DNA of 64,000 nt. Source: Tenrec ecaudatus (lineage: Eukaryota; Chordata; Mammalia; Afrosoricida; Tenrecidae). Position 1 is the stretch's first letter, and each line of letters starts with the position of its first letter. The stretch is taken from assembly GCF_050624435.1 (NCBI RefSeq), contig NC_134535.1, forward strand, positions 122,995,731 to 123,059,730, read 5' to 3'. The notes beneath the pieces were generated by a model. That model was not told where the DNA came from, ran no database searches, and worked only from the letters and a program-made list of their open reading frames with translations. The position numbers and the translations under genes are program-made. This document shows, in pieces, positions 12,200-24,415 of this stretch.

Positions 12200-12540
12200 A
12201 TTTGATAGGTTCTTTTTAACATGTTTGCTTAAGGACTTTACACAAAATGCTGTACAACATGTTAATTGTAGAATGATTCACAATAGTAAAAATGGATGTC
12301 TAGTCAGTGAATATTCTGTAACAAATATGGTTTATACATTCAATGGGATGTTATTCAGCCACAAAGAGTGATGAAAACCCAATGCACTGCATACCTTGAA
12401 AATGTTAACATTGGTGAAATGCCAGTCATAAAGAGCAAGCACTCTCTGACATATTGTATATGAAATAGGCAGCGATTGAGAAACCAAAGCATATTAGTGG
12501 TTACCAGAGTGGGCGGGAGAGCAAAGGGGGAAGCTGTTTT
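12200..12540 (+). mobile_element. Old L1 3' end
   Basis: Contains ATTCACAATAGTAAAAATGG, then TTCAATGGGATGTTATTCAGCC and ATGAAATAGGCAG...CAAAGCATATTAGTGGTTACCAG, the usual order of old mammalian L1 3' sequence. Confidence 0.7.
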
Positions 12541-13129
12541 TAGTGGGGTTCCTGAAGAGCCCCGCTGCAGTTGACAGGAAAGTGTTGAACTGCTAGACGC
12601 AAGGTTGGCAGGCGAAGCCCACCAGGCATTCTGTAGGAGAGAGAACAAGCTGCTTGCTCCTGTTAACTCTCTGTAGCCCCAATTTAAACCCTATACCGAG
12701 TCACTCGAAATCTACATCGATTCCATGGATTTGAAGTTGTTGTTAGTCATGGTGGAACTAGGAAAGATAGGAGAAGGGTTGTACAAACATCCAGATTATA
12801 ATCCACATGCACATGTGAAAGACCATTAAATTGAGGAATGTTTAACAGTATATTCTTACCACAATGGTGATAATAATAATAAACACCAGTTGCTCATTCA
12901 CCAGGAGACAATGACCGCAAATGCAGTTACTTCTTGACGTTTCTTCATATGATCACAGAGGAGATGGTGATGGAAAGACTCCCCTCTGCCAGGAAATGAG
13001 CAAGAAGATGGGCATATGGTGGTGATGAAAATAAGCATGGCCCCCACACATATGAACTTTGCAATAAATGTATGACTAAGAATTGGGGAGAGGGGATAAT
13101 TTATGAGTTATGAAATATTGTTATGAGAG

Positions 13130-13560
13130 TGTATTTGACTGGATTTTCTATAGCACCCAAACCAGTGACACTCATATGTACAAGAAAATAAAACTTTATA
13201 TCAGGAAAGGAATTTATATCAAAGAAGCTCCCCATCCTAGCCCAACTCAAATTCATGGCCAGATGCAATCTGGAAACTCCTCCAAATTCATTGTAGTTGC
13301 TGGTCAGGAAGGTTAAGCAGGAAGCTGGGAGATCACATGCCCGTGGGTATAGAGTCCCATCAATCCAAGTTCAACAGGAATATTGCAGCACAACTACAGC
13401 TCCCAGGGTCAAAAGGCCACTTGGGCTGTTGGCCCCAGAAGCCACATGCAGAAAATGGGAAGGAAAAGAGGGGAAGAGACAGAGAGGTCAGTTCTCCACA
13501 AAGTCTCTTCTAAATAAACCACAAACCCAAGGAGAAGTCATCAGCTGTGACCTGATTGGT
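13130..13560 (-). mobile_element. Possible MaLR-like LTR
   Basis: ACTCATATGTACAAGA...AACTTTATATC and the following 350 bases recall, in the same order, the ACTCATATGTATAAGAGAG...TTTTATATAAAGG start of the LTRs at 17522 and 30632. It is much diverged. The open frame 13297-13689 overlaps it and looks spurious. Confidence 0.35.
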
Positions 13561-13599
13561 AGGGTGGATTTGATGCATATTTTATTACAGGTACAGCAA

Positions 13600-15035
13600 G
13601 TTCACAGAAAAACCTGCTCCTGTAGAGAGCTTAAGACGATGGTCTCTATTCCATCTGTGGATTCAAGAATGATTTCCATGAGGTTGTAATACTAAGAATT
13701 AGTGGCCTGAAGAAGTATTAGAAGTAGAATGGAAGAGCTATTCCCTAAGAAGATAAAGCTTGTGCAAGTCCTTAATGGGGAAGGGAATGTGAAGTGATAC
13801 TAGCTTATCTCTAGGGAAGCAGAAGTGACTGGTTAGAGGTAGAAACAGAAATTAAGACGTGTTCTTCAATGTGCTTTTCTAATCAGAGGGTTACCTAAGT
13901 AAAACACTTCAATATACTCAATCATGGTAAAAAAAAGTTTTGTTTTTTGTCCTAAGTATTGTATGACATAACTAGATGAATATTTTTTAAAGATAGTATT
14001 CATTTGTGTAGAAAGAAAAGTCTAAAGACAGGAAAAGGTGAATGAAGTAGTAACTATCAACAATCCAGTATTGTACCCCAAAAAAGAATTTATTTGAATT
14101 TGGATAATAGTTATGAGTTGGGGCTACTTTGCCTGGGGCAGGATTTGTCATGGCCTGGCAGTTAAAGTTAGTAATTTCCATGATGTGATCTAACTCCAGA
14201 CCATGACGCTAATCAGTTCTAGAAGGACCGTGGAGATGTGATGCAGTCGAGTTCTGAGTCAAATTTTCCCATAAGAAATAGCTGAAAATGGATTAATCCA
14301 TTCTCAACCACTAAGTTTTTTACCCTAACCTTTCCTTTTTATGCAAAACATTACACAGTAATTTCAAAGAAATAAGTCCACAGTTAAATAATATAATTTA
14401 AATAAGAAAAACAACATTAAAAGATTTTTAACAACTACAGTATGGTCTATACCTTGAGATTGATGAGTATCTGGATCTATGGAGACGGACATGGAGAGGA
14501 GGGATGGAGAGAGAGTCATTGTTTGGAAAGGGAATCCCTTTCCATAAAATTAACTGGTAGCTGGTTTTCAGGAGTTTTTTCCCCTTCTTTGCCCTTTTTC
14601 ATTAGGACCTAGCTGGCTTTCTCTAAAAAAATAAAAATAAATCTGTCTAATGTGGTCTGCCATTCGCATTTCCTTAACTGTTTTCTAAAAGGGTCTATTA
14701 AATTATAATCAACAATATCATTAACCAATTTCTTATCAGATGATTCTTTTCAAAATAATCTTTCTTAGGACCCATGTTTTTTATCAAAACATAATACCAA
14801 AAGCCACAAAAACCTAAGAAATTTATAGCAAAACACTTAGAACACAGCCACAAAGGTTTAAAGGTTTAACTAACACTGAGTGATCAAAACACGAATTGCT
14901 TTTGTTTATAAAAATCACGCGTGTTGGCACAGATTCCAATGTTTTGTTCGAGCTCCGGTGCAAAATTTTCTCAGCATATCACGTTGAAATCCAGTTATGT
15001 CTAGTACCAGGGCTCTATTGTAACATAATCACCTC
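13600..15035. other. Intergenic, nothing recognised
   Basis: AT-rich; the open frames at 13987-14181 and 14896-15081 have no recognisable content. Confidence 0.4.
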
Positions 15036-15039
15036 CACA

Positions 15040-15600
15040 GTGGGATTTGCTCTGAGCAGCAACATTCAGTTGGAATATTAGAATGGGATGCAACACCTTT
15101 ACTTAGATCACAGGCCTGATCCAATCAATTGAAAGGAATTTTTCTCAGGACTGTGGTCTGCTTCCAATAAAAGCATATGCTGTGAAAAATATTATATGCT
15201 TTTTTGTTAGATATGGATGCTTTGTCTATCAGTTTTTCTGCTCTCTGATCCTTTAGACTTGAGTCAGTGACTTGCAGAAATGCCCACCTACTTTGCAAGT
15301 CACCAGCAGCCTGTCATCTTACCTGCCTACCTTGGATTCATTTCCTTCTGCAGTCACAGGCTTGTGGTCTTCCTGCTGGTTCTGAATTTACCAGCCCCCT
15401 TACTGCTCAAAGAGTCAAGAGAAGCCTCTGGTCTAACACTTGACCCACAAACACAGAACTCACTCAAATTTGTAACCTTCCTGTGGATACAACCGTGCAA
15501 GCCATGTTCTTGACAGAAATTTCTCTCTGCTTATACATGTATAAGCCTTACAGGTTTGCTTCCCCAGAAACCCAAGAATGGACACTATGGATAAAAACCA
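15040..15600 (+). mobile_element. MLT1-like LTR
   Basis: Has ATCCAATCAATTGAAAGG, a GCCTACCTTGGATTC...CTTGTGG section and an end near CCCAGAAACCCAAGAATGG, the order of MLT1-type LTRs. The open frame 15280-15513 lies inside it. Confidence 0.5.
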
Positions 15601-15604
15601 ATAA

Positions 15605-15785
15605 AACAAAATCGTTGCCATTGAGTTGATTACAACTGAACCTTTTTATATGGTTTCCAAAACTGGGAAATCTTTATGGAAGCAACATCTCACCTTTTTC
15701 CTGCAGAATGTTTGGTGGGCTTGAACCACCAACCTGGCAATTAACAGCTTAATGCATAAGCCACAGTTCTACCAGAACTCCTCAG
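15605..15785 (-). mobile_element. AfroSINE
   Basis: Reverse order: GTTGCCATTGAGTTGATTAC, GGTGGGCTTGAACCACCAAC, CTACCAGAACTCCTC. Confidence 0.85.
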
Positions 15786-16074
15786 ACATTAGAATTAGAG
15801 CAATTAAAATATGTAACAGAGGTCTTGATAGAGGAAAATGAATTGTTAGAGAAGAGAAACTAATGATGAATCATATCTAGAACAATAAGAACTGGGCTGA
15901 TTATATTTGTGTGCACATTTTGCACTCATTTCCTTTTATCTGCATAACTCAAAGTCAAGATAAGATTCTCTAATTTTCTTTTTAACAGAACAAATTATAT
16001 TTGTGATGTACAGTTTTGTATGAAAATGGGGTAAAACTAAAACACTGTAAAGTTAGAAGCTTAAAACTATTTTC

Positions 16075-16510
16075 CTGGGGTTGTTGTGAGGTACCATCGA
16101 GTCGGCTGTGACCCACAGAGAACCCCATGAACCACAGAATGAACCACTGAGTCATTCTCAACACCTCTTATCTATGTGAACAATGGAAAATGAACGAGGA
16201 AGACCAAAGGAGAATTGATGTATTTGAATCATGCAATTGGAAAAGAATGTTGAGTATACCATGAAGTGCCAGAAGAAGGAACAAATTAGTTTTGGAAGAA
16301 GTATAGCAAGAATGTTCTTTTGAAGCAAATATGGCAAGACTTAGTTTCACGTGCAAGAGGAAGATCCTCGATGAGACAGACTGACACCGTGGCTGTAACA
16401 AGGGACTTAAACATGGCTACTGCTGTGAGGATTGGCCAAGACCAGCTAATATTTTGCTCTATTGTACTTAGGGTCAATATGACTCAAGTCAATTTCACAT
16501 CACCTGAGGA
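16075..16510 (+). mobile_element. RTE 3' end with a short minus-strand SINE/RTE tail on its left
   Basis: 16075-16130 carries ACCATCGAGTCGGCTGTGACCC (minus-type tail). 16190-16510 matches the RTE C-terminal coding part and 3' end: GGAAGACC...GAATTGATG, GGAAGAAGTATAGCAAGAATG, GTGGCTGTAACAAGGG. Confidence 0.7.
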
Positions 16511-16514
16511 CAAG

Positions 16515-17090
16515 GAATAACAGAGGTTAAGAGATTTTATGTTCCTTTTACAGTTCCCCTTTTCAGTTTCTTCAAAATAAGTTCCTTATTTTCCATTTCT
16601 GGCCCTAACCCGATAACCTGTCAAGTCTAAGCAAGGCTGAAATCTTTCAGATCCTCAATGTCCTTATTTTATGTGAAAAAGAACTAATTCACACTCTCAG
16701 CCTTGGGAGTCACTGGTCTAATTCCACTAACCTGTTACACAATTGGCTGCTAAGGCATGTTTCTCTGTTCAGGATTTTTTAACTATCATTTTTTATTTTT
16801 ATCAGAACCTCTTTGTTACGGATTATATATAAACTGACCAATTTGAGAACATAGCAGCTACTACAAATAAAATATAATCCAGACATAGGAATGCACTAAA
16901 AAGTGAAGGACATGTGATTTTGATTCCATGATCAAGACGATGCCCAGAACTGCAGTGATGAATGTCGCAGGATGAATATTGCAATGTAGCTCACAAATGA
17001 CTTGTCTAGAACAAAACAGGAAAACTGAAGTCCTAACAAGGGAGACTTTTATAGACATGAGTATAACACAGAATATACAATATGACCCCT
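16515..17090. other. Intergenic, one exon-like stretch of doubtful value
   Basis: The minus-strand open frame 16861-17109 has a hydrophobic run and a good acceptor (tract then AG near 17010) but no donor, family match or partner exons. Confidence 0.3.
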
Positions 17091-17094
17091 CAAA

Positions 17095-17222
17095 CCCAAA
17101 CAAACCCACTGCTATTGAGTTGATTCAGATTCATAGCAACTCTATATAGGGTTTCCAAGATAGTAGATCTTTACGGGAACAGACAGCCCCATCTGCAAAG
17201 TAGTTGGTGGGTTTGAACCATG
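17095..17222 (-). mobile_element. AfroSINE, truncated
   Basis: CACTGCTATTGAGTTGATTC at the left, then GGTTTCCAAGAT and GGTGGGTTTGAACC at the right. The head is missing. Confidence 0.8.
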
Positions 17223-17267
17223 GCACTTTTGGTGCAACATCCCAAAGCCTAGTACAGAGAGTCCATA

Positions 17268-17455
17268 ATTTAGTTAGCCTAGTGGAGCAATGGTTACGTG
17301 TTCGGCTGCTAACCACAAAGTCAGCTTTTCCTGGAGAGAAAGATGAGGCTTTGTACTCCTGTAAACAGCTGCAGTCTCAGAAACCCAGAGGCTACATTGT
17401 ATCCTTTTCTATAGGGTGTGCTCAGAGTTGGCATTGACTTGATGGGAGTGGATTT
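17268..17455 (+). mobile_element. AfroSINE
   Basis: TTAGTTAGCCTAGTGGAGCA, then GTTCGGCTGCTAACCACAA and AGATGAGGCTTTGTACTCC, to a tail at TTGACTTGATGGGAG. With the preceding minus-strand copy it forms an inverted pair. Confidence 0.88.
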
Positions 17456-17521
17456 TATGTTTGTTTGGGGTCAGAGTCTTTTTGGAAAAAACAAAAAATC
17501 AGTCAGTGCACTCTTGCCAAT

Positions 17522-19506
17522 TGTATTAGTCTGGGTACATTAGAGAAGCAAATCTACAGAAACTCATATGTATAAGAGAGGATTTTATATAAAGGAAACT
17601 GCACATCAAGAAAACATCCCAACCCAATGCTGCCCTAGCCTACAAGTCCAACATTAGCCCATATGTTTGACACCAATCCACCAATCCACAAAGTCCTCCT
17701 CCATCTCACAAAACACACATTATGACGCCGATTGCAGGAGCAGCGTCGAATCGGTGAAGGTGTAAACATCTCAGCGCTAGCAGGGGTCTCCATATGGCTG
17801 CCCCAGCACCCAGGGCTGCATCAGGGTAGGTCCATGTGGCTTCTCCTTTGAGATGTCCTGCAGGAAGTGAGACTTGCTAGCTGAAGCAGGGAACTGACAA
17901 AGGCAGCTTCAACCTGGTCTGGCCATCAGAAAGCAAGAGACCCAAGAAATAGAAAGGTGAGGCTAACTGAGCCATTTATCTCTCCACTTTTCGATTAACC
18001 CCACATGTGTTTATTGACCAGGTTGGCACAGTAAACTTTAACTATATCAATCCACCCCTTGCCAACCCGACATCTGTCCATACTTCTTTAGCCTCACAAT
18101 TGCAATTAAGTAACACCTACAACTTAATCCTATAATCCCGTGAATATGTTCCCCCACCTATGAAAGTTTGTAAGTCAACCACTTTGTCCCTTTATCCCCC
18201 CAATTTAGGATATACAATTTATACACTGCCAACTTACATCAAGCCAGTGCTCTGAGGAGACAATCATATTTTTTGACTTGAAGAATCTTCATTCCCCGGT
18301 TGGAACCTTGTGAAGGCTGCATTCATAAGCAAAGTCAAATCTGGACAGGCCATCCATGAAGTCAGCAACAATATGCACCAGTTCACAGGCTCAAAAATCT
18401 CCAGCTGGTCAGGTTCTGGTCAACTCAATGGTGGCTGCCTCACTCAGCCTCCACAGGGGTCCCATTGGTCGTTTTGCCTTTAGACCATGGGCTCTCACCA
18501 ATACTCAACCTAGCCCCTCATGCTAGGTCATGAACTTTAGACCAGTCATCCAACTTTCATCTTCTTTTTCCTGTAAACTAAGTCCACAGGTGTCAGTAGC
18601 CAAACTCTACTAGTCTCTTTATTGCTACATTTCTTCCACTTCCACTCAACAAATAGATCCAGGTGGTCACCGAGCAAGCATTTCAGCTTGCTGTCAGGCT
18701 CCCTTTAACATTCAGTCCCAGAGAGGAATTTTCTTCGTGGTTTCAGATTTTTTCCAGCTTCTGACAAAAACCACTGGTTCCTGGGTACTCCAAGAATGGG
18801 GTGGAGCATATCTTCTCAAAGCTTTCTTTATGGACATGGCCTAAACCCATCTAAAAACCAAATTTTAATGGCTGAAAGCAAGTGGACATATAAGCTTTCT
18901 ATTTTCATATTTCCCTATTTTCCCTAGAAAACAATGGAGTAAAGATTGTGGCTTTATCTGACCTCTGGCTAGACAAAGAAGAAAAATTTCCATGAGAGAA
19001 AGGTCAAGCAAACATCAACTCTCCATCTTATGATTTGTTTCTCTAGTACCCCACTCCCAAGGTACAAAAATATGTTAGTCTGGGTACTTTAGAGAAACAA
19101 ATTCACAGAAACTCATATGTATAAGAGAGAGTTTTATATAAAGGGTAAATGCACATCAAGAAATTGTCCTAACCTAGTGCTACCCAAGCCCACAAGTCCA
19201 ACATTAACCCATAAGTCTGACACCAATCCACAAAGTCCTCCTCCATCTCACAAAACACATTATGATGCCAATTGCAGGAGGAAAGCTGAATCAGTGAACG
19301 TGTAAGCATCTCAGTGTTTGCAGGGGTCTCCACACAGCTGCTCCAGCACCAGGCCTGCATTGGAGTAGGTCCATGTGGCTTCTCCTTGGGCATGTCTTGC
19401 AGGAAGTGAGCCTTCCCAGCTCACCAAGTCATTTATCTCTCTCCCCTTCAATTAACCCCACATGTGTTTATCAGCCAGTTTGGCACAATGAACTTTAAGT
19501 ATATCA
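17522..19506 (-). mobile_element. Complete non-autonomous LTR element (MaLR-like), 1985 bp, TSD CCAAT
   Basis: Left LTR 17522-18049, internal 18050-19072, right LTR 19073-19506, flanked by CCAAT at 17517-17521 and 19507-19511. A 5-bp duplication is usual for ERVL/MaLR. LTRs begin and end TG...CA on either strand. The minus orientation is chosen because in that sense the LTR ends GTTTCTCTAAAGTACCCAG..., like MaLR 3' ends. The right LTR lacks about 100 bases present in the left one. The internal part has no coding capacity. Same family as 30632-32667 and the LTR at 55856. Confidence 0.85.
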
Positions 19507-19624
19507 CCAATTAATAACTTTTGTAATATTGTCCATACCCCAAGATAGAGTGTAGGTATCTGTTTTGGCAGTCACCTTCTAGCATCTCCCAGGAAGTAGT
19601 AAGACCCAATCAGAAAACCCCAAA

Positions 19625-19802
19625 CTGATTGCCATTGAGTTGATTCTTACTCATAGTGACTCTAAGCTATGGGTTTCTAAGACTGTAATTATTCACAAGA
19701 GTAGAAAGCCTTGTCCTTCTCTCTGAGCAGTTAGTGTTTTCGAATTGCTGACCTTGCAGTTAGCAACCCAACACATACCATTATGCCACCAGGGCTCCTT
19801 GA
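19625..19802 (-). mobile_element. AfroSINE
   Basis: ATTGCCATTGAGTTGATTC at the left, TTGCTGACCTTGCAGTTAGC in the middle, TGCCACCAGGGCTCCTT at the right; well kept. Confidence 0.9.
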
Positions 19803-20450
19803 ACAATTAGCTCAATATATTCAAAGAATTTCACTTGAGTTTTGCTCTTTTGAAAAGTTGATTAAATCTGCATATTGTATAATCACTACATTGCAAATCA
19901 ATATTATGCCATAATAATATGTTAAATACTGTATTTAAATTTTCCAGCTCTTAGAATTAACAGATTATAGCACCATGGAATATTATGATTGCAGTGCATA
20001 TACAACACACTAAGCTGGCAATTCAAAAGCAGATGATTAACTGTCAGAGTTCAAAAGATAGTAAGGTAGACAGAGAAATAGAAGTCAGGAAGAGGTAAAA
20101 AGATAGGTAGCAACATTCATGTGATGTCCACAGGTGGAGGATTTACAGATACATTCTGTGGTTCTTTAATAAGATATAGATGTTTATATGAAGAGGCAAG
20201 GGAAAGAAAGAGGTATTGGACTAGTTATCTATCAAAGTAAGAAGTAGATAGATATTTCTTAGGTAGAAAACTCTTTATAAACTATAAGTATACTTAGCAG
20301 AGATAAGAAATTAAAACATTAATGACATAATTACCTCTGAGGAGCAAGAGATTTCTTTAAGGGGAACATTTCTTCATTGATTAATAAGGTTTCCTGTGCT
20401 ATTTTGCTTTAAGCATGCACATGTATCACATAAAATAATAAAATTATTTA
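19803..20450. other. Intergenic, nothing recognised
   Basis: AT-rich; no exon or repeat signature seen. Confidence 0.4.
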
Positions 20451-20454
20451 TAAA

Positions 20455-20660
20455 TGATCTCTGGCAGTGCAGTCATTCAAAAGTTCGGCTGCTAACCAAA
20501 AGGTTAGTGGTTCAAACCCAGCAGCTTCTCTGTGGGAGAAAGATGTGGTAATGTAGTTCCATAATGACTACAGGCTAGGAAACTTTTCGGGTAGTTCTAT
20601 TCTGTTCCTGAGGATCTATGAAACAAAACAGACTAGTTGGCAATGGCTTTCACTTTCTAT
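20455..20660 (+). mobile_element. AfroSINE
   Basis: GTTCGGCTGCTAACC, then GGTTAGTGGTTCAAACCCAG and TGTGGGAGAAAGATG. The 3' half is degraded. Confidence 0.8.
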
Positions 20661-20819
20661 GTATTCACAGTAATTATCTACGGGTCTCTTTAACTTCATA
20701 ACATGCCTTTATTCTGGCACTATTTCCTAATTTAATTTAAACTGTCACAGATTGCCATATTGTAATGGAACAAAACATGCATATGTATAAATTATTAACT
20801 TTCTATTTGTTTTATTCTC

Positions 20820-21515
20820 TGTACATATAAAGACCACACTGCAAAGAAGGAATTGATTGTCCACTTTTGAGAGATTAGGCATTGAAAATGTTATGAATAG
20901 CCGCAGAATGTTGTCAAAAATACTGACAACCTTATGAATACCAGTGAACATGGTCAGAGATATTGCCAGAAGACAAGCATATCGGGTCAGAGGGCACTCA
21001 AATTATAACTGAGGAAGAGCTGCCTTCTCAAAGTATAATTAGACATAATGATTTGGATGGAAAGAGCTTGTTAGGGACGTGATTCAAAATGAGAAGAAAC
21101 AGCTACAAACATCTCTTAATAATCAGACCATGGGCTGTACAAAATATTAATCTAGGAAAATTAGAAGTCATCAAAAAAATAAATGGCCCACATAAAGATT
21201 TTTGCCCTAAGCATAACTGCACTAAAATGGATTGATATTTGCCCATTTTCACCAGAAAGTCATATGATTTACTATGCTGCAAGTTCCAATTCAAGAAGAA
21301 CAGCTTTGCATTAATTGTGAAAAAGAGTATTTCAAGATCTATCATGGGGTACATGTTGTCTGTGATAGGATAACACTAGTACATATTCAAGGAAATCCAA
21401 CTAATTCAACTATTATACAAATTTATGCACCAAACACTAAGGCTAGTGATGCAAGAAAATTGAAGAATTTTATCAAGTTCTGCACTCTGACATCAATCAA
21501 ACATGCAATCAAGAT
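20820..21515 (+). mobile_element. RTE LINE, 5' and endonuclease region
   Basis: Runs from ATGAATAGCCGCAGAATG to AATGAGAAGAAACAGCTACA and CAAATTTATGCACCAAACAC, the start of the RTE endonuclease frame. Broken by stops. It stops at 21515, where a foreign block begins. Confidence 0.75.
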
Positions 21516-22370
21516 GTGATGATGTTGTTTCAGACCTTGGGGAACAGCTAGGGTCTTATGCATTTTGCTGTAAATCTATAGTTCAGTTGTAATTAATCAC
21601 TTGCCTTTAGTAGCTGTATATTCATGTAAAATTTATATAATGGTTCAAAGACAAAGACATTAACTAGATTTAACAGTAAAATTATGAGGAATGGGTTGAA
21701 AAGTTATTAAGAATATGAAATCCCTCAAGAGGGTGGCAGAACAAAAGCCAGAGGTTGGAAGTCCCTTATTTCTCCATTCTGAGTTAGACAGACCTTAGAA
21801 AAAAATGTGCCAATTCAGCATACTTTAACATTGATCTTACCCACCTATCTTGGTGTTGCTTAAACTTGAAATCGTTCAAGCTGTTACTTCTCTACAAAAT
21901 CACTAGTGTTCTAACAGTGCACCAAGCAACTACCCTCAACAATGAGCCAACCTCACGGGCATGTACATGTCTAGTTCAATTACCCACAGCCTGAGCCAGC
22001 ACAAACTAAAGGCATTTACTGAAGGGAAGCTAGACTGAAGCTTATTTCTTTGAGTCTTCCAAAAGAATGAGGCAAATCATCTGGGGCGCTAGGATGCTGA
22101 TCACCAGGCTGGGGTGAAATGTACAGAAAAATAAATGTTTGTTAGCTGACCCCTTATGATCTAGATACAAAGTTGTTGACATTCCTTTCCAAAGCCCAGC
22201 CTACTCGCTTCCCACCTTTTTCTTTTCTACTCTAAAAAAGGCCTCCCTTCTTTGTTCAGGGAGGCAGTGAGAAACACCCAATCCCATCTTCTTGCATAAG
22301 CTAATAAAATTTTTTCTTTTCCTTTCAGAAAGCATCTGTCAGAATACTGTGAGTTTCACTTCAGTGCCAG
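21516..22370 (+). mobile_element. Probable LTR insertion splitting the RTE
   Basis: Unrelated to RTE. The right part (21720-22365) has LTR traits: a GGCCTCCC...CAGTGAGAAAC region, AATAAAA at about 22303 and a T-rich stretch to the end. RTE sequence resumes near 22380. Boundaries and target duplication are not resolved. Confidence 0.4.
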
Positions 22371-22379
22371 GCAAAGGAA

Positions 22380-23090
22380 GAAACCATGGTTGGAACAAAT
22401 ATAGAAGTTTGCAAGACCAACCACTTGTTTAGTGAAAATACATTTTTTTTCAACAACACGTGGACTTCACCATATGGAATACACAGAAATTAAATCAATT
22501 ACATCTGTGAGCTGGGATTATGGAGGTGCTCAGTATCACCAGACAAAAAGTGACCAGTAGCTGACTGTATAGCTGGCCATCAATTGCTTATATGTAAGTT
22601 AATACTAAGTCTGAATTGCAAACTAATGTGAAGAAAACAAAGATCCTTATAACTGGATTAATAGGCAACATCATGATATGTGGAGAAAAAACTGAAGTTG
22701 TCATGGATTTCATCTTCCTTGGATCCACAATCAGTGGCTACGAAAACAGCAGTCAAGAGGTCAAATACTGTAGTCATGGGACAAATATGCTGGACCAGTC
22801 TTGCTTAAAGTGTTGAAAAGCAGGGATATCATTTTGGGGACTAAGGTGTGCCTGACCCAAGCCATGGTATTTTCAATCATTTCCTATGCATGTGAGAGTT
22901 GGGCATTGAATAAGCAAGACCAAGGAAGAATTGATGCATTTGGATTATGGTGAAGAATATGGAAAGGTCAATGAACTGCTAAAATAATAAGGGCAATCTT
23001 TCCTAGAAGAAGTAAAACCACATGCTTCTTAGAGGCAAGGACGGGGAGAATTCTCCTCAGATACTTTGGATGTTTATCAGGAGAGCGTAC
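22380..23090 (+). mobile_element. RTE LINE, internal and 3' pieces of the same copy
   Basis: AAGTTTGCAAGACCAACCAC, then a jump to TGTGAAGAAAACAAAGATCC, and on to AGAAGTAAAACC...CTTCTTAGAGGCAAGG. The open frame 22616-22816 reads NVKKTKILITG...TEVVMDFIFLGSTISG, typical of RTE/BovB. Confidence 0.85.
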
Positions 23091-23149
23091 CAATTCAAAT
23101 GTTTCAATAAGTCCATAAAGCACTGGGATCACTTTCTCTTTATGGCCCC

Positions 23150-24415
23150 AAATTTTGAAGGTACTTACTGGCCACTGATTGGAAGAGATCCATATTTTAT
23201 TCAGTCTAAAGAAAAGTGACCTAACAGAATGTACAATATCAATATAATAGGCAAGTAAAATCTTACTGAAAATCATTAACAGTGAGTACAGTAATACATT
23301 GGCAGGGAGCTTCCAGAAATTCCCACCACATTCAGATGAGGACATAGAAAAGGAAATATCATTACTGATGTCAGATGGATCTGGCCTGAAAGCAGAGAAT
23401 GCTAGGAAGATGTTTTCTTGTTTTTTATCAACTACATACAAAGGCAATCAACTGTGAGGATCATAATAAATTATGGATGACTTGCAGAGAATAGGAATTC
23501 TAGAACACTTTGTTATGTTCATGCAGAACCTGTACACATAACAACAGCCAGTTATTAGGACAAACAGGATATTGTGTGATTTAAAATCAAGAAAAGTATG
23601 CACCAGCATTATAGCCTTTCACCATAGTAATCTAATCTGTATGCTGGAATATAATTGGATGAAATGAACAGACTTGAAGGAAGGTTTGGTAACAACCTAT
23701 GTTGTGCAGATGCCATAATCTTACGTGCTGGCAGTGTGGTGGACTGGAAGCAATTATTGATGAAGATCCAGGATTGCAGCATTCAGTATGGACTACAACT
23801 CGACTGGACCACTAGATAACATCATGATGATCTGCAAAAATATTGAATTTGTCAAAGATTTCATTTTCCTTGCTTCCACAATCAGTGTTCATGGAAGCAC
23901 CAGTCAAGAAATATAATAATGTATGACACTGGGCAAATCTGCAGCACCACGCTTCTCAAATTTATTGAAGAGCAAGGTCATTGCTTTGAGGACTACAGTC
24001 TTCATGGGCACACGAGAAAGGAAGGTCCAAGAAGAAATGCATTTCAAGTGTGGCACTAGTAAAGACTATTCAAAATATTGCGACTGCCAGAGAACAAACT
24101 AATCTGTCTTGGAAGAAGTACAGCCAGCACACTTCTTAGAAGTGAGGATGGTGACATTTACATCTCCTGCATTTTGGACATGTTTTCAGGAGAGACTAGT
24201 CCCGGGGAAAGGACACCATGATTGACAAAGTTGACTGTGAACTAAACAGGGAAAACTCTCCACAAGAGGGATTGACCCGGTGGCTGCAAACATGGGCTCG
24301 CCACAACCTTTCCCGGAGGAACTGGACAGGACCGGGCCAGGTTTGGGACACTTGTGTGGGGGGCTGCTATGAGGATAAGCACTTAACGATGATAGTAAAC
24401 TAAGGCTCCAAAACG
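23150..24415 (+). mobile_element. Second RTE LINE copy, RT domain to 3' end
   Basis: Starts in the RT region (TGGCCACTGATTGGAAGAGA), continues through GATGTCAGATGGATCTGGCC, GATGCCATAATCTTACG and ATTGACCCGGTGGCTGC, and ends near 24400. Inactive. Confidence 0.85.

Noticed and set aside
22968..23447. 159-codon minus-strand frame
   Set aside because: Antisense to two RTE copies.
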